From an uncultured Clostridia bacterium (GTDB lineage: Bacteria > Bacillota > Clostridia > Peptostreptococcales > Anaerovoracaceae): DNA of 64,000 nucleotides. The notes below the pieces were generated by a model. That model saw only the letters and a list, made by a program, of their open reading frames with translations. It made no database searches and had not been told where the DNA came from. Below, one piece after another: positions 9,508 to 18,072 of the stretch. The DNA lies in assembly GCA_945928865.1 (NCBI GenBank), contig CAMENZ010000001.1:186001-250000 (forward strand). The letters are read 5' to 3'. Numbering within the stretch: position 1 is the first letter of the stretch; each line of letters begins with the position of its first letter. The translations under genes were made by a program, and so were the position numbers.

Positions 9508-9783
9508 ATGAAGAAAGTATTAGAGGGTTTAAGCTTATTTGCCGGTGGAGTATTATTTGGAACTGCAGGTCTTAAAATCTTAGGTAGTAGTGATGCTAAG
9601 AAAGTATATGTACATTCTACAGCAGCGGCTCTTCGTGCTAAGGAATGCGTTATGACTACAGTTACTAAGGTTACTGAAGCCGGAGATGATATTTTAGCTG
9701 AGGCAAAGGCTATAAATGAAAAGAGAGAGGCAGAAGCTGCTAAGGAAGTTGTAGAAGATTTCTTTAAGGCGGAAGAAGTTTAA
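9508..9783 (+). CDS. DUF6110-like small protein, partner of the P-type ATPase
   Basis: A 91-residue protein with an N-terminal glycine-rich hydrophobic segment (LFAGGVLFGTAGLKIL), then an Ala/Lys/Glu-rich helical tail with no enzyme motif. Such small proteins are found beside heavy-metal ATPases in Firmicutes, and I assign it to the DUF6110-type family from memory, without a search. The GGAGGGAG site is strong. The stop overlaps the ATPase start as TAATG, so the two are probably made together. It may be a membrane-anchored metal-handling partner; the function is not known. Confidence 0.65.
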   Translation: MKKVLEGLSLFAGGVLFGTAGLKILGSSDAKKVYVHSTAAALRAKECVMTTVTKVTEAGDDILAEAKAINEKREAEAAKEVVEDFFKAEEV

Positions 9784-11852
9784 TGAAGTGTACCATATTA
9801 CATGAATCTCCTAATAGAATGAGAATTCATGTGGAAGAAGAGCCTATGAGCTTAAGTCAGGCAGATATTTGGGAATTTTATCTTAAATCAGTAGAAGGCA
9901 TTATGGATGCCAAGGTTCATGATAGAACCGGAAACATTATAATTACTTATATTTGTAATAGAGAAAAGATTATAAAATGTCTGTCGGAATTTTCATACGA
10001 AAAAGCTCTTTCTTTAGTACCGGAGCATACAGGGCGACAATTAAACAGAGAATATGAAAACAAGTTAGCCTTTACTGTTTTGAAGAGAGTTATAGGCAAG
10101 GCATTTTTACCTTATCCTTTAAAAACTGCATTCGCTATATTTTATGGGACAAAATATATTTCTAAGGCTTTAAAGGCATTGTCTAAAAGGAATGTCAATG
10201 TGGATGTTTTAGATGGAACTGCTATAGGTATATCCTTAGTTAGAGGCAATTTTTCTACGGCAGCTTCTATTATGTTAATGCTTAAGGTTGGCGAAATTTT
10301 AGAAGAATGGACCCATAAGAAAACTGTAGACGATTTGGCTAGGAGTATGGCTTTAAATGTGGACAACACTTGGCTTATTCAAGATGGGAAAGAAATTTTG
10401 ACTTCTATTAATGAGATTAAAGTAGGAGATAAAATTTTAGTAAGGACAGGAAATGTAATACCTTTAGATGGCAAAGTTTTAGTTGGAGAAGCTATGGTAA
10501 ATCAGGCATCTATAACCGGAGAATCTATACCGGTGCATAAAGCTGAAGGTAGCTATGTATATGCCGGAACTGTTGTAGAGGAAGGTTGTATAACTATTTC
10601 TGTAGATAAAGATTTAGGCAGTGGTAGATATGATAGAATTGTTAAGATGATAGAAGAATCTGAAAAGCTTAAGTCTAATACTGAGAGCAAAGCGGGAAAA
10701 CTGGCAGATAAGCTAGTTCCTTATACCTTAGGGGCTACAGTCATTACATACTTATTAACTAAGAATGTTACTAAAGCCTTATCTATTTTAATGGTTGATT
10801 TCTCCTGTGCTCTTAAATTATCCATGCCAATAGCGGTTTTATCTGCTATGAGAGAAAGCAATTTCTATAATATTTCTGTTAAAGGTGGAAAGTTTATGGA
10901 AGCTGTATCAGAAGCAGATACCATAGTTTTTGATAAAACCGGCACTTTAACTCATGCAGTGCCTAAGGTAGCCGGAATCGTAACCTTTGGCGGAAAAGAT
11001 GAAACAGAAATGCTTAGACTAGCTGCTTGCTTAGAAGAACATTATCCTCATTCTATTGCTAATGCTGTGGTAGAGGAGGCTAAATCCAGAGGATTAATTC
11101 ATGAGGAAAATCACTCTACTGTAGAATATGTTGTAGCTCATGGAATTTCCAGCAAAGTAGGAGATGAAAAGGTTATTATAGGCAGTCATCATTTTGTTTT
11201 CCAAGATGAAGGCGCTGTGATTCCGGAGGGCGAAGAAGTAAAATTTGACAATATTCCACCGGAGTATTCACAACTGTTTTTAGCCATTTCAGGAAAGCTG
11301 GCTAGTGTGATTTTGATAGAAGATCCGCTGAGAGAAGAGGCTATGGCAGTGATAAATAGTTTGAAGAAACTAGGCATAAAAAAGACCATAATGATGACGG
11401 GAGATAATGACCGTACAGCTAAGGTTATAGCTGAGGCTGTGGGAGTAGATGAATATTATGCCGAGGTTTTGCCGGAGGATAAGGCTAATTTTATCAAAGC
11501 AGAGAGAGAAGCAGGACGCAAGGTAATTATGATAGGAGATGGTATAAATGATTCTCCTGCATTATCCGAGGCGGATGTAGGTATAGCTATAAGTGAGGGT
11601 GCTGCTATAGCAAGGGAAATTGCAGATATTACTATTTCTGCAGATAATTTATTTGCCTTAGTTACACTTAAATCTGTAAGCGATGCATTAATGGCAAGAA
11701 TAAAGAAGAATTATAGATTTATAATATCTTTTAATTTTATGCTTATTTTGTTAGGTGTAGGTGGAGTAATTCCGCCAACTACATCGGCATTTTTACATAA
11801 TCTGTCTACTTTAGGTGTGAGTGTAAAAAGCATGACAAATTTGTTAGAATAG
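9783..11852 (+). CDS. P1B-type heavy-metal translocating ATPase with unusual SCALK metal motif
   Basis: A 689-residue metal pump. Residues 1-75 look like a degenerate HMA domain without a CxxC. The actuator motif is TGES (about 245), the phosphorylation site is DKTGTL (about 383), an HP-like element is YPHSIANAVV, and the hinge is MMTGDND then GDGINDSPALSEADVG (about 585). In the membrane helix that normally carries CPC, the sequence is FSCALKLSMP (Cys near 342), so one Cys remains and Pro is lost. This suggests specificity different from classic Cu or Zn/Cd pumps. Two small genes upstream and a fur-rubrerythrin pair downstream point to metal homeostasis, possibly iron or manganese. Confidence 0.88.
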   Translation: MKCTILHESPNRMRIHVEEEPMSLSQADIWEFYLKSVEGIMDAKVHDRTGNIIITYICNREKIIKCLSEFSYEKALSLVPEHTGRQLNREYENKLAFTVLKRVIGKAFLPYPLKTAFAIFYGTKYISKALKALSKRNVNVDVLDGTAIGISLVRGNFSTAASIMLMLKVGEILEEWTHKKTVDDLARSMALNVDNTWLIQDGKEILTSINEIKVGDKILVRTGNVIPLDGKVLVGEAMVNQASITGESIPVHKAEGSYVYAGTVVEEGCITISVDKDLGSGRYDRIVKMIEESEKLKSNTESKAGKLADKLVPYTLGATVITYLLTKNVTKALSILMVDFSCALKLSMPIAVLSAMRESNFYNISVKGGKFMEAVSEADTIVFDKTGTLTHAVPKVAGIVTFGGKDETEMLRLAACLEEHYPHSIANAVVEEAKSRGLIHEENHSTVEYVVAHGISSKVGDEKVIIGSHHFVFQDEGAVIPEGEEVKFDNIPPEYSQLFLAISGKLASVILIEDPLREEAMAVINSLKKLGIKKTIMMTGDNDRTAKVIAEAVGVDEYYAEVLPEDKANFIKAEREAGRKVIMIGDGINDSPALSEADVGIAISEGAAIAREIADITISADNLFALVTLKSVSDALMARIKKNYRFIISFNFMLILLGVGGVIPPTTSAFLHNLSTLGVSVKSMTNLLE

Positions 11853-11879
11853 GTAGAGACAAAAGTTGATAAGATAGAA

Positions 11880-11921
11880 ATATGCTGGAAGGTAGAACAT
11901 TTGCTTTTCAGCATATTTTTT
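11880..11921 (+). terminator. Rho-independent terminator after the metal ATPase
   Basis: ATATGCTGGAA pairs with TTTTCAGCATAT (one wobble) around a 14-base loop, followed by a T run. It separates the ATPase unit from fur. Confidence 0.8.
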
Positions 11922-11981
11922 ATGGGAAAATCAATTCACCTTATATTTTTATAATTTTCACAGAAAATACATAAAAAAGTA

Positions 11982-12010
11982 TTGACATCGGAGGTACAAG
12001 TATATATAAT
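11982..12010 (+). promoter_or_regulatory. Sigma-A promoter of fur-rubrerythrin
   Basis: A consensus TTGACA at 11982 and a consensus TATAAT at 12005 are separated by 17 bases. The start would fall near 12017, inside the Fur/PerR-type palindrome at 12019, so repressor binding would block transcription. Confidence 0.85.
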
Positions 12011-12018
12011 AATGATAA

Positions 12019-12033
12019 TAAGAATTATTCTTA
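12019..12033. promoter_or_regulatory. Fur/PerR-type operator (7-1-7 palindrome)
   Basis: TAAGAAT-T-ATTCTTA is a perfect 15-bp palindrome with the 7-1-7 layout of Fur/PerR boxes. It lies directly behind the -10 box of the promoter that serves the fur-family gene, which fits autoregulation. That the gene product itself binds here is inferred from position. Confidence 0.7.
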
Positions 12034-12063
12034 AAAATTCTTAATTATTGTAGGAGATAGCCA

Positions 12064-12462
12064 ATGTCAAAATTGGGAAAAGTATTACAACAGCTCATAT
12101 ATGAATCAGATAAACATATGACGGCAGAAGAAATATTCTTACTATGCAAGGAGAAAGAACTCAAAATCTCCTTAGCTAGCGTTTATCGAGTGTTAAATAC
12201 TCTAGTAGATGAAGGTCATATAAGGAAGGTATCCATATCTGATGGTTCAGATGTGTTCGATAAGTCCACAGAAGATCATGGTCATTTAGTATGTTCATGT
12301 TGTAAAAAGGTAACAGATGTATATATTGAAGATTTTAAGTTGATTTTGAGCCAGCTTACCGGAAAGGAAGTTGATTCATATCACTTGAATATGGAGTATA
12401 TATGTGAAGAATGTAATTCGAGAAAGGAAAAGAAAAATGGCAAACAAATACGCAGGAACTAA
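12064..12462 (+). CDS. Fur/PerR-family metal-dependent repressor
   Basis: A 132-residue protein with a winged helix ([32 protein letters not shown]) and the family metal region [11 protein letters not shown] followed by a C-terminal CEEC. The four cysteines form the structural zinc site. The histidine and acidic residues could bind regulatory Fe or Mn. Whether it senses iron (Fur) or peroxide (PerR) cannot be decided; the coupled rubrerythrin argues for PerR. ATG 12064 follows TAGGAGATAG. The last 26 bases overlap the rubrerythrin start region, including its ribosome site. Confidence 0.88.
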   Translation: MSKLGKVLQQLIYESDKHMTAEEIFLLCKEKELKISLASVYRVLNTLVDEGHIRKVSISDGSDVFDKSTEDHGHLVCSCCKKVTDVYIEDFKLILSQLTGKEVDSYHLNMEYICEECNSRKEKKNGKQIRRN

Positions 12463-12976
12463 AACAGAAAAGAATTTATGGGAAGCATTTGCAGGAGAAT
12501 CTCAGGCAAGAAACAAGTACACTTATTTCGCATCAGCTGCTAAGAAAGCTGGTTATGAGCAGATTGCTGCATTATTCCTAAACACAGCAGACAACGAAAA
12601 GGAACATGCTAAACTTTGGTTTAAAGAATTAGGTGGAATCGGTGATACTGCTGCAAACTTACTTGCTGCTGCAGAAGGTGAAAATGCAGAATGGACTGAT
12701 ATGTATGAAAGAATGGCTAAGGATGCTGAGGAAGAAGGATTCCCGGAATTAGCTGCACGTTTCAGAGGCGTAGGCGCTGTAGAAAAGGTTCACGAAGAAA
12801 GATACAGAAAGCTTTTAGCGAATGTTGAAGCTATGGAAGTATTCAAGAAAGCCGGCGTTACAATTTGGGAATGCCGTAACTGTGGACACATTGTAGTTGG
12901 AACAGTAGCACCGGAAGTTTGCCCTGTATGTAATCACCCACAGGCTTACTTTGAAGTTAGAAAAGAAAACTACTAA
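12437..12976 (+). CDS. rbr: Rubrerythrin
   Basis: A 179-residue peroxide-reducing non-haem iron protein of anaerobes. The N-terminal ferritin-like four-helix domain shows [17 protein letters not shown] and NEKEHAKLW (di-iron ligands); the C-terminal rubredoxin domain has CRNC and CPVC (about residues 145-165). The start at ATG 12437 is chosen by the classic [14 protein letters not shown] beginning and AGAAAGGAAAAG upstream; an in-frame ATG at 12404 lies inside fur. It is co-transcribed with the Fur-family gene, so it is probably induced by peroxide or metal status. Confidence 0.95.
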   Translation: MANKYAGTKTEKNLWEAFAGESQARNKYTYFASAAKKAGYEQIAALFLNTADNEKEHAKLWFKELGGIGDTAANLLAAAEGENAEWTDMYERMAKDAEEEGFPELAARFRGVGAVEKVHEERYRKLLANVEAMEVFKKAGVTIWECRNCGHIVVGTVAPEVCPVCNHPQAYFEVRKENY

Positions 12977-13000
12977 TATAAAAGAAATTTAATGGTCTTA

Positions 13001-13030
13001 AAAACTCGGCTCCGCCGAGTTTTTTATTTT
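13001..13030 (+). terminator. Rho-independent terminator after rubrerythrin
   Basis: ACTCGGC (13004-13010), loop TCC, GCCGAGT (13014-13020), then a long T run. A GC-rich, textbook structure. Confidence 0.93.
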
Positions 13031-13310
13031 TGTTGTTGGTGTGTTTTAGCTATGGTTCTGAAGGTAGTCTCTGAGAAACAAAGAACCACCGGCTCAACCG
13101 GTGGTTCTGATTGGGCGGTAAGGGTGGGGGGGTGAGGGTTTTTAGGATCAATTATGGGGTAGGGCAGGCGGATTTTGCCTGATATGGGGTTGGATCTACA
13201 AAATATACTGTGAAAATGTGGAAATGGTGATGTCATAGTGTAGTTAGAGTGTTGGAACACTAAGAAAATGTGTAGACTAGATGAATTTGTTGTTTTTTCT
13301 GAAAATTTGT
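13031..13310. other. Non-coding stretch with a perfect hairpin and an uptake-type word
   Basis: No credible gene is seen on either strand. The region holds a perfect hairpin with 11-bp arms (AGAACCACCGG at 13082-13092, CCGGTGGTTCT at 13098-13108, loop CTCAA) with no T run behind it on the plus strand. It also holds one exact GGCGGATTTTG at 13167-13177, flanked by GGCA and TGCC so that the word sits in a small hairpin. A run of seven G lies between them, near 13126. Confidence 0.6.
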
Positions 13311-13339
13311 TTGCATAGTGATATGGCAGATGATATAAT
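13311..13339 (+). promoter_or_regulatory. Promoter of the surface protein gene
   Basis: TTGCAT at 13311 and TATAAT at 13334 are 17 bases apart. The predicted leader is about 140 bases before the ATG at 13487, long enough to hold regulation, but I see no known riboswitch in it. Confidence 0.65.
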
Positions 13340-13486
13340 GTGTACGATTTTAGCACACATTAGACGAGATTATAGGATACTTAGAAATTAGCTATAGAAA
13401 ATGGCTTAGATAGATTATGATGACAAATAATTTAAACTCTTAGATCTGAAGGCGAATGTGACAATTGATAGAAAGAGGAGTATAAA

Positions 13487-15667
13487 ATGACGAAAAAGCT
13501 AATGACAATTTTAACAACGATTGCTGTTTTAGTGGGAATGTTTCCAACAGCTGCGTTGGCAGAGGATTCAGCAGTTTTAGCAGGTAATGCTAGTGCTGTG
13601 GTGGTAGAAAAGGCAGAAACTGCAGCACCAACGAATGAAGGCTCTATGGTGGCAGAACCTGCTGCAACGATAGAAACAAAGTCGGAAGAAAATATTACGG
13701 CTGCAAGTGCCGATAAAGAAAGGGCTACCACTCCGTCCTATGAAGGAAAGGTAGAATTTATCGGTCAGTGGGTAGGTGAGTCCAGTAGGATTGCAGATCC
13801 TGAGATTAGACTTTTTAAATCTGCCGGTGATAAATTAGGTGCTCCCTTAGCTAATGGCGGACTATTAAGGGGATTAGCTAAGAATTTCCTTGGTTGGTCA
13901 ACTATGCCAATTGTTAAAAATGGTGAGTTACCTGATGGTGCTAAGCTTTTTTCTAAGGATGATACTATAGCTACGGCTTTTCCTAATGGCATTACAGATG
14001 GTGCAAAGCTATATGGTGTGTATTATTCTCTTAATGAATTAGATAAGCCGTTTCCAGGGGATCAGTTCGCCCTTTTGAGTTTAATGAAAATGGATACATC
14101 TATAGTGAATGAAAACAAAGTATTTATAAATGTGGGTGTTTCAAATACAGATGTTTCAAAGGAGCAAACATTGCCTGACACACAGTTGGTAGAAGGAGAT
14201 GCACTTGTTCCTACAGACAGTGATAAAATAAATTATGTTGTAGACTATTATAAGGAAAAGGATGATAAACTTACAGTAAATGAAGTTGTTTTAAATGCGG
14301 AATTTAGAATGAATAAACTTCTTTCCATGTTGGTGTATAAAAATCCTGTGGGAAGTAATGCTTTGAGACCTATGTTAAGTTATGACTACAATACAAGATA
14401 TGATAATGGGAATTTTAATAATGAAGATGGCAAGAAAGCAGGTTACACATATACGGATTTAGAAGTTATATTAGATGATAATATAACAGTGCCGGAAGCT
14501 TTATATTTAGAGTTTTCAGGATATTCATGGAGACCTCTTTATGTTTTAAATGCGACAAAGGAAGCTTTAAATGTTATAAACCCAAGTAATGGTGAAGTGT
14601 TAGGCAATGGTGTCAGTGCATTTAAGTCTTTGGTGAAGAATGATAGTCCGAATGTGAGATTTGCCATTGAAACTAAGGGTGCTCATAAATTTGTAGTACG
14701 TGTGGTTTTAAGAGAAGGTAAGGACGAAAAAATTGCTGAAGATGGTATAGCTGCAGATGCGGGACAGAGCATAGCAGATAAAATCACTAAAAATATGACT
14801 TTGAGAGTTATTTCTAAGGCTGAATTAAAGGCGAATGATAGTAACCTTTCAGAAGAAAATGCTAATAAAAAGATTTTAACTATATCTAATACTATGGCTA
14901 GAGAATTAGCTGATAGTGCAGCAGAAAAAATGTTAAAGGTTAATGGAACTGTTAGAGGACATTTCATAGCATCTGCAGGCTCTGTAAGTCGAAACGTATT
15001 TGGTATGAATATTACATTGGATTTAAAAGCTGATGCAGCTATAAAAGATGTTAAAGCGAATGAACTTAACTTATCATATGTTCATAAAGCACATAACATC
15101 ATCTACACTTTCGTTAGCGGAACTCATGGAAAAGACCTTCCGACAGAAGTTATAGAAAAAAAGCCAAAGGATGAATTTTCAAAGCCTGATGGAACAAAGG
15201 TGGCTTTAGGTCTTTTACCAGATGTTGTAACAGAGGATGGTATATGGAAATTTACTAAATGGGCTTTAGATAAAGACGGAAAGAGAATAGATATTAAGGA
15301 TGAGGCTACAGTTGATGGTGATGATTTAGTGTTAGTAGGTGAATGGGCGTTTACTGCTAAAAAAACTCCACAGAATCCAACAACTCCGTCAAATCCGGTT
15401 CAGCCTCCTGTAGTACCTTTAGAACCGACACCTGTACCTAATGAGCCTGCTCCGGCAGATCCAACCAATCCGGCAAAACCTGAAGCGGAAGATGTTGATG
15501 ACAACGAGACTCCTAAGGATAGTAAACCTAGCAAGCCAAATCATAAAAGTGACAATCAGATTCCTAGAACCGGTTATGAAGATATGACTAGGGTTTACGG
15601 AATGCTTATGTTAGGAGCTGTAGCATTAGGTGTTATCTATGTTACTAAGAGAAGAAAAGAAGACTAG
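13487..15667 (+). CDS. Sortase-anchored cell-wall surface protein with SHIRT-like domain
   Basis: A 726-residue protein with a signal peptide (residues 1-25, cleavage after AALA), a large unassigned central part, and a domain near 540-622 that reads like a SHIRT domain (YTFVSGTHGKDLPTEV at its start and VGEWAF at its end). A Pro-rich wall-spanning stretch near 625-690 follows, then a sorting signal IPRTG, a hydrophobic segment and the basic tail KRRKED. IPRTG is a variant of LPxTG. The protein is probably a wall-linked adhesin. The AGAGGAG site precedes the ATG. It stands alone with its own promoter and terminator, in an accessory region next to a non-coding repeat. Confidence 0.85.
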   Translation: MTKKLMTILTTIAVLVGMFPTAALAEDSAVLAGNASAVVVEKAETAAPTNEGSMVAEPAATIETKSEENITAASADKERATTPSYEGKVEFIGQWVGESSRIADPEIRLFKSAGDKLGAPLANGGLLRGLAKNFLGWSTMPIVKNGELPDGAKLFSKDDTIATAFPNGITDGAKLYGVYYSLNELDKPFPGDQFALLSLMKMDTSIVNENKVFINVGVSNTDVSKEQTLPDTQLVEGDALVPTDSDKINYVVDYYKEKDDKLTVNEVVLNAEFRMNKLLSMLVYKNPVGSNALRPMLSYDYNTRYDNGNFNNEDGKKAGYTYTDLEVILDDNITVPEALYLEFSGYSWRPLYVLNATKEALNVINPSNGEVLGNGVSAFKSLVKNDSPNVRFAIETKGAHKFVVRVVLREGKDEKIAEDGIAADAGQSIADKITKNMTLRVISKAELKANDSNLSEENANKKILTISNTMARELADSAAEKMLKVNGTVRGHFIASAGSVSRNVFGMNITLDLKADAAIKDVKANELNLSYVHKAHNIIYTFVSGTHGKDLPTEVIEKKPKDEFSKPDGTKVALGLLPDVVTEDGIWKFTKWALDKDGKRIDIKDEATVDGDDLVLVGEWAFTAKKTPQNPTTPSNPVQPPVVPLEPTPVPNEPAPADPTNPAKPEAEDVDDNETPKDSKPSKPNHKSDNQIPRTGYEDMTRVYGMLMLGAVALGVIYVTKRRKED

Positions 15668-15750
15668 TTTTTAATTAGGACAAAATCTGAAATTTCAAAC
15701 AAAATGGCAGAGATGCCTTTAAATAACAAATCTCTAAATTTTAATTATAT

Positions 15751-15810
15751 AAAAAGAAGCTACCAAGTGAGGTTGAAGTATCAGTACCTTATGAGGTAGC
15801 TATCTTTTTG
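15751..15810 (+). terminator. Terminator after the surface protein gene
   Basis: AAAAAGAAGCTACC pairs with GGTAGCTATCTTTTT (one bulge) around a loop of about 30 bases; T residues end the stem. It can work on both strands. Confidence 0.7.
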
Positions 15811-15829
15811 TAACGAATTTTAATATGAT

Positions 15830-16287
15830 TTGGCTAGAAGTACTGTGAAATGTGGATTTTGATTTTTTCACAGTATTCGTATTTTTGTTCATATAAGCTC
15901 TTTCCTGTGCCGTGTAAGCGGAAACGCCAAAACATAAGGGAACTCAAAGGTTTCCTGTTGAGCTACCATACTTTTTTGAACCCGTGCAAATGAAATTCGT
16001 AAAAACATAAGGGGTAGAAAGGATTTTATTCAATACTCCCATAAAATAGCTTTATGATTTAATGAATTTTATGGAACCCTAGCCTATAATCTTGATTTTC
16101 CCTCAAATCTCTAATACCCACTATTTATAATATTTCTATGCCGCATAATATAGTGCGGTTTCCAGCAAAATCTAAAATCAACACTATTTTTAATGGCTTA
16201 GCAATATATGAGATAGTGTCAACATCCTGAAAATCCTAAAACAGCACTATTTTAAAGCATTATCCGATTTTTTTCATAAATTACCAG
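15830..16287. repeat. Dispersed non-coding repeat, copy A
   Basis: No protein frame is credible here. Three blocks recur elsewhere in the window. Block 1 (15830-15857) matches copy C at 46653-46680 on the minus strand. Block 2 (15891-16016) matches copy B at 35055-35181, with about ten differences in 126 bases. Block 3 (16103-16287) matches copy B at 35471-35655 with equal length, and its end (16210-16287) matches copy C at 46566-46643 on the minus strand. Hairpins include TACTGTGAAA/TTTCACAGTA (15841-15875), GCG-GAAA-CGC, and CCGCA/TGCGG (16141-16158). It could be a structured RNA, a decayed mobile element, or both. Confidence 0.75.
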
Positions 16288-16572
16288 CCCTATTAAGCTT
16301 TCTCACATAGCAAAATCCAAACCATCAATTCACAGTTTATTTATCAACCTTCTTTGTCCTACAAGCCATAATATCATATCGGAATCATAAAAAAATAGTG
16401 AAAATTAGTGAAAAAATAATGAAACAATACTGGAAAAAATAGCTTATCTGCATTATACTTTTTATAAACAGCTTTCGCAAAATCCAACAAGTCAAGGATT
16501 TTCGATACTATAAGAAGTTATAAAAAGTTATCAGTCTTTAAGAAAAATTAAAATTATGACAGAGGAGAAGCT
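16288..16572. other. Non-coding stretch between repeat copy A and the aldolase gene
   Basis: AT-rich and without a gene. It contains the phrase TTTGTCCTACAAGCC at 16352, which is close to TTTGTCCTATAAGTC at 46757 near repeat copy C, so the repeat may extend into it. Several AATAGTG/AATTAGTG words occur near 16390-16410. No clear promoter for the following gene stands out. Confidence 0.45.
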
Positions 16573-17553
16573 ATGAGCAGGCTTATAAAAATATTTACGA
16601 ATGAATGGATAGAAAAAGCTGGTAAAAAAACAGCTGGCGAAGGAAAACCTTTTAAGGCGATTTTAGATGATGGGGCACAGATTTTGGGCGAGGAAATACC
16701 TGTTTTCTATGGTGATTTTGCAGAGATGAGGGAGGCAGAGCTAGTAGAGAGGGAAGATGTGCTAAGAGCTTTTGAGGGGCTGTCGGCTATGTTTTTGGTG
16801 GATGAAAAGGGGCAGGCTCCGGTTAGGGCTATAATATCCGGCAGAAATTCCTATGAGCTGGAAAAGGCGGAAGAAATTTTAGATAAGGTCTGTAAGGTTG
16901 AGATTTTGAGCCTTAAAATCGGGGGAGCGAAGAGCCTTTTACCTGAAGCCGCTACACTTATGAGGGATAAGTATATTAACAGTTATTCCAAGTCAGAGAT
17001 GGATAGACAGAATAGTAAGACTCCTGAAACTTTGCTTCGTGAGAAGCTGGTGGAATATGGCAAAAAGCTGGTTGAGGAAGGTTTGGTAAGTGGGACTTGG
17101 GGCAATTTATCTGTTAGGCTGGACGAAAATAATATGCTGGTAACTCCGTCAGGCATTGATTATTATAGCTTAACCCCTAAGGATATGGTGAAGGTGGATA
17201 TTCACACTCTAAAGTGGGAGCCTGCGGAGTCTCAAGGGCTTAAGCCTACTTCGGAAAAGCAGGTTCACAGTTTAATTTATGAAAATCGTCCGGAGGTTAA
17301 AAGCGTTATTCACACACATTCTACTTATTGCAGTGTGTTCGCTGCCTGTGAAAAGGATTTATCGGACAAAATCCGTACTGCAAAATATGCTTTGCCCGGC
17401 ACTTTGGAAATAGCGGAGTTTACTTTAGAAGCTTTAGGTAAAAACAGAGGGGCTTTAATGAGTCATCATGGAATGGTAGCTGTGGGAGAAACCTTAGAAG
17501 AGGCATTTTTAAATGCTAGGGATATTGAAGAAGAAGCCGAGAAGAAATTGTGA
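16573..17553 (+). CDS. Class II aldolase/adducin-family protein with a long N-terminal extension
   Basis: Residues from about 150 to 326 form a class II aldolase domain with GTWGNLSVR, VTPSGIDYYSL, the zinc motif HTHS (about 243) and HHGMVAVG. Enzymes of this fold cleave sugar phosphates such as fuculose-1-phosphate or dehydrate methylthioribulose-1-phosphate. The first 145 residues are not part of the usual domain (about 215 residues long) and I do not recognise them. The ATG follows GAGGAG. There are no sugar kinase or isomerase neighbours, so the substrate cannot be named. It lies in an accessory region between a repeat element and a gene remnant. Confidence 0.82.
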   Translation: MSRLIKIFTNEWIEKAGKKTAGEGKPFKAILDDGAQILGEEIPVFYGDFAEMREAELVEREDVLRAFEGLSAMFLVDEKGQAPVRAIISGRNSYELEKAEEILDKVCKVEILSLKIGGAKSLLPEAATLMRDKYINSYSKSEMDRQNSKTPETLLREKLVEYGKKLVEEGLVSGTWGNLSVRLDENNMLVTPSGIDYYSLTPKDMVKVDIHTLKWEPAESQGLKPTSEKQVHSLIYENRPEVKSVIHTHSTYCSVFAACEKDLSDKIRTAKYALPGTLEIAEFTLEALGKNRGALMSHHGMVAVGETLEEAFLNARDIEEEAEKKL

Positions 17554-17638
17554 AGAAAAAAGTAAATTTTGTGTAAAAATGATATTAACAAAAAAATAGA
17601 TACAGTAGTATAGTTTAGGTATAAAATAAGAATAGATT

Positions 17639-17705
17639 TAACGAGGGTAGCTAACGGAAGCAGGTGTGAATCCTGCACTATGGATGCTATAAGCCATGAC
17701 CAGAT
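17639..17705 (+). promoter_or_regulatory. Possible degenerate cobalamin riboswitch
   Basis: CGGAAGCAGGTGTGAATCC followed by TGC matches the conserved core of B12 riboswitches (GGAAgc-nGGTGnnAATCC-nGC), and TATAAGCCATGACCAG resembles the downstream AAGCCA..ACC part. The usual GCCCCCGCnACTGT block between them is missing or reduced to CACTATGG, so the element looks shortened by deletion. It directly precedes and partly overlaps a surface-protein fragment. Confidence 0.45.
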
Positions 17706-18042
17706 TAAGACTATTAAGTTAAAAGCTAATGTTAAATACACTAAGAAGGGTAAAATCAAAGTTTTAGCAAAGGTTTCAAAGAGTAAGAAGGCTATAGAGG
17801 CTATGAAGGGAATGGGCTTAAATGTAGAATATAAATTCTATAGAAGCACTAAGAAAAATGGTAAGTATAAGGCTATTATTACAAAATCTAAACCGTCATT
17901 TGTTAATACTAAAGGAAAGATAGGAAAGACATACCAATACAAGGCAACTATGATTTTCAAGAATGATAAGGGTGAAGTGGTAGGAAAAACTAGTCTAAAA
18001 CAGTGTAAGATGGCTAGTAAAAAATGGAAGAAAGTTGCTTAG
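17680..18042 (+). pseudogene. C-terminal fragment of a secreted/surface protein (fibronectin III-like tail)
   Basis: The frame has 120 residues, very rich in lysine, with YRSTKKNGKYKAI and a GKTYQYKATMIFK strand pair. This matches in style the C-terminal module of the transglutaminase protein at 40694 (YRSTKKYSGYTKI). There is no signal peptide and no ribosome site, and the ATG at 17680 falls inside a riboswitch-like sequence. I read it as what is left of a larger cobalamin-regulated surface protein after an internal deletion. A short real protein cannot be excluded. Confidence 0.5.
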
Positions 18043-18072
18043 CTTTCATCTTTAAAAAATATATTTTTCGTA

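Noticed and set aside
13024-13356. A 110-codon frame on the minus strand behind rubrerythrin
   Set aside because: Histidine- and proline-rich composition from the G-rich plus strand, no ribosome site, and it covers a terminator and a hairpin.
17680-18042. An intact small lysine-rich protein
   Set aside because: No ribosome site, the start lies in a riboswitch-like sequence, and the content equals the C-terminal module of a larger surface protein.
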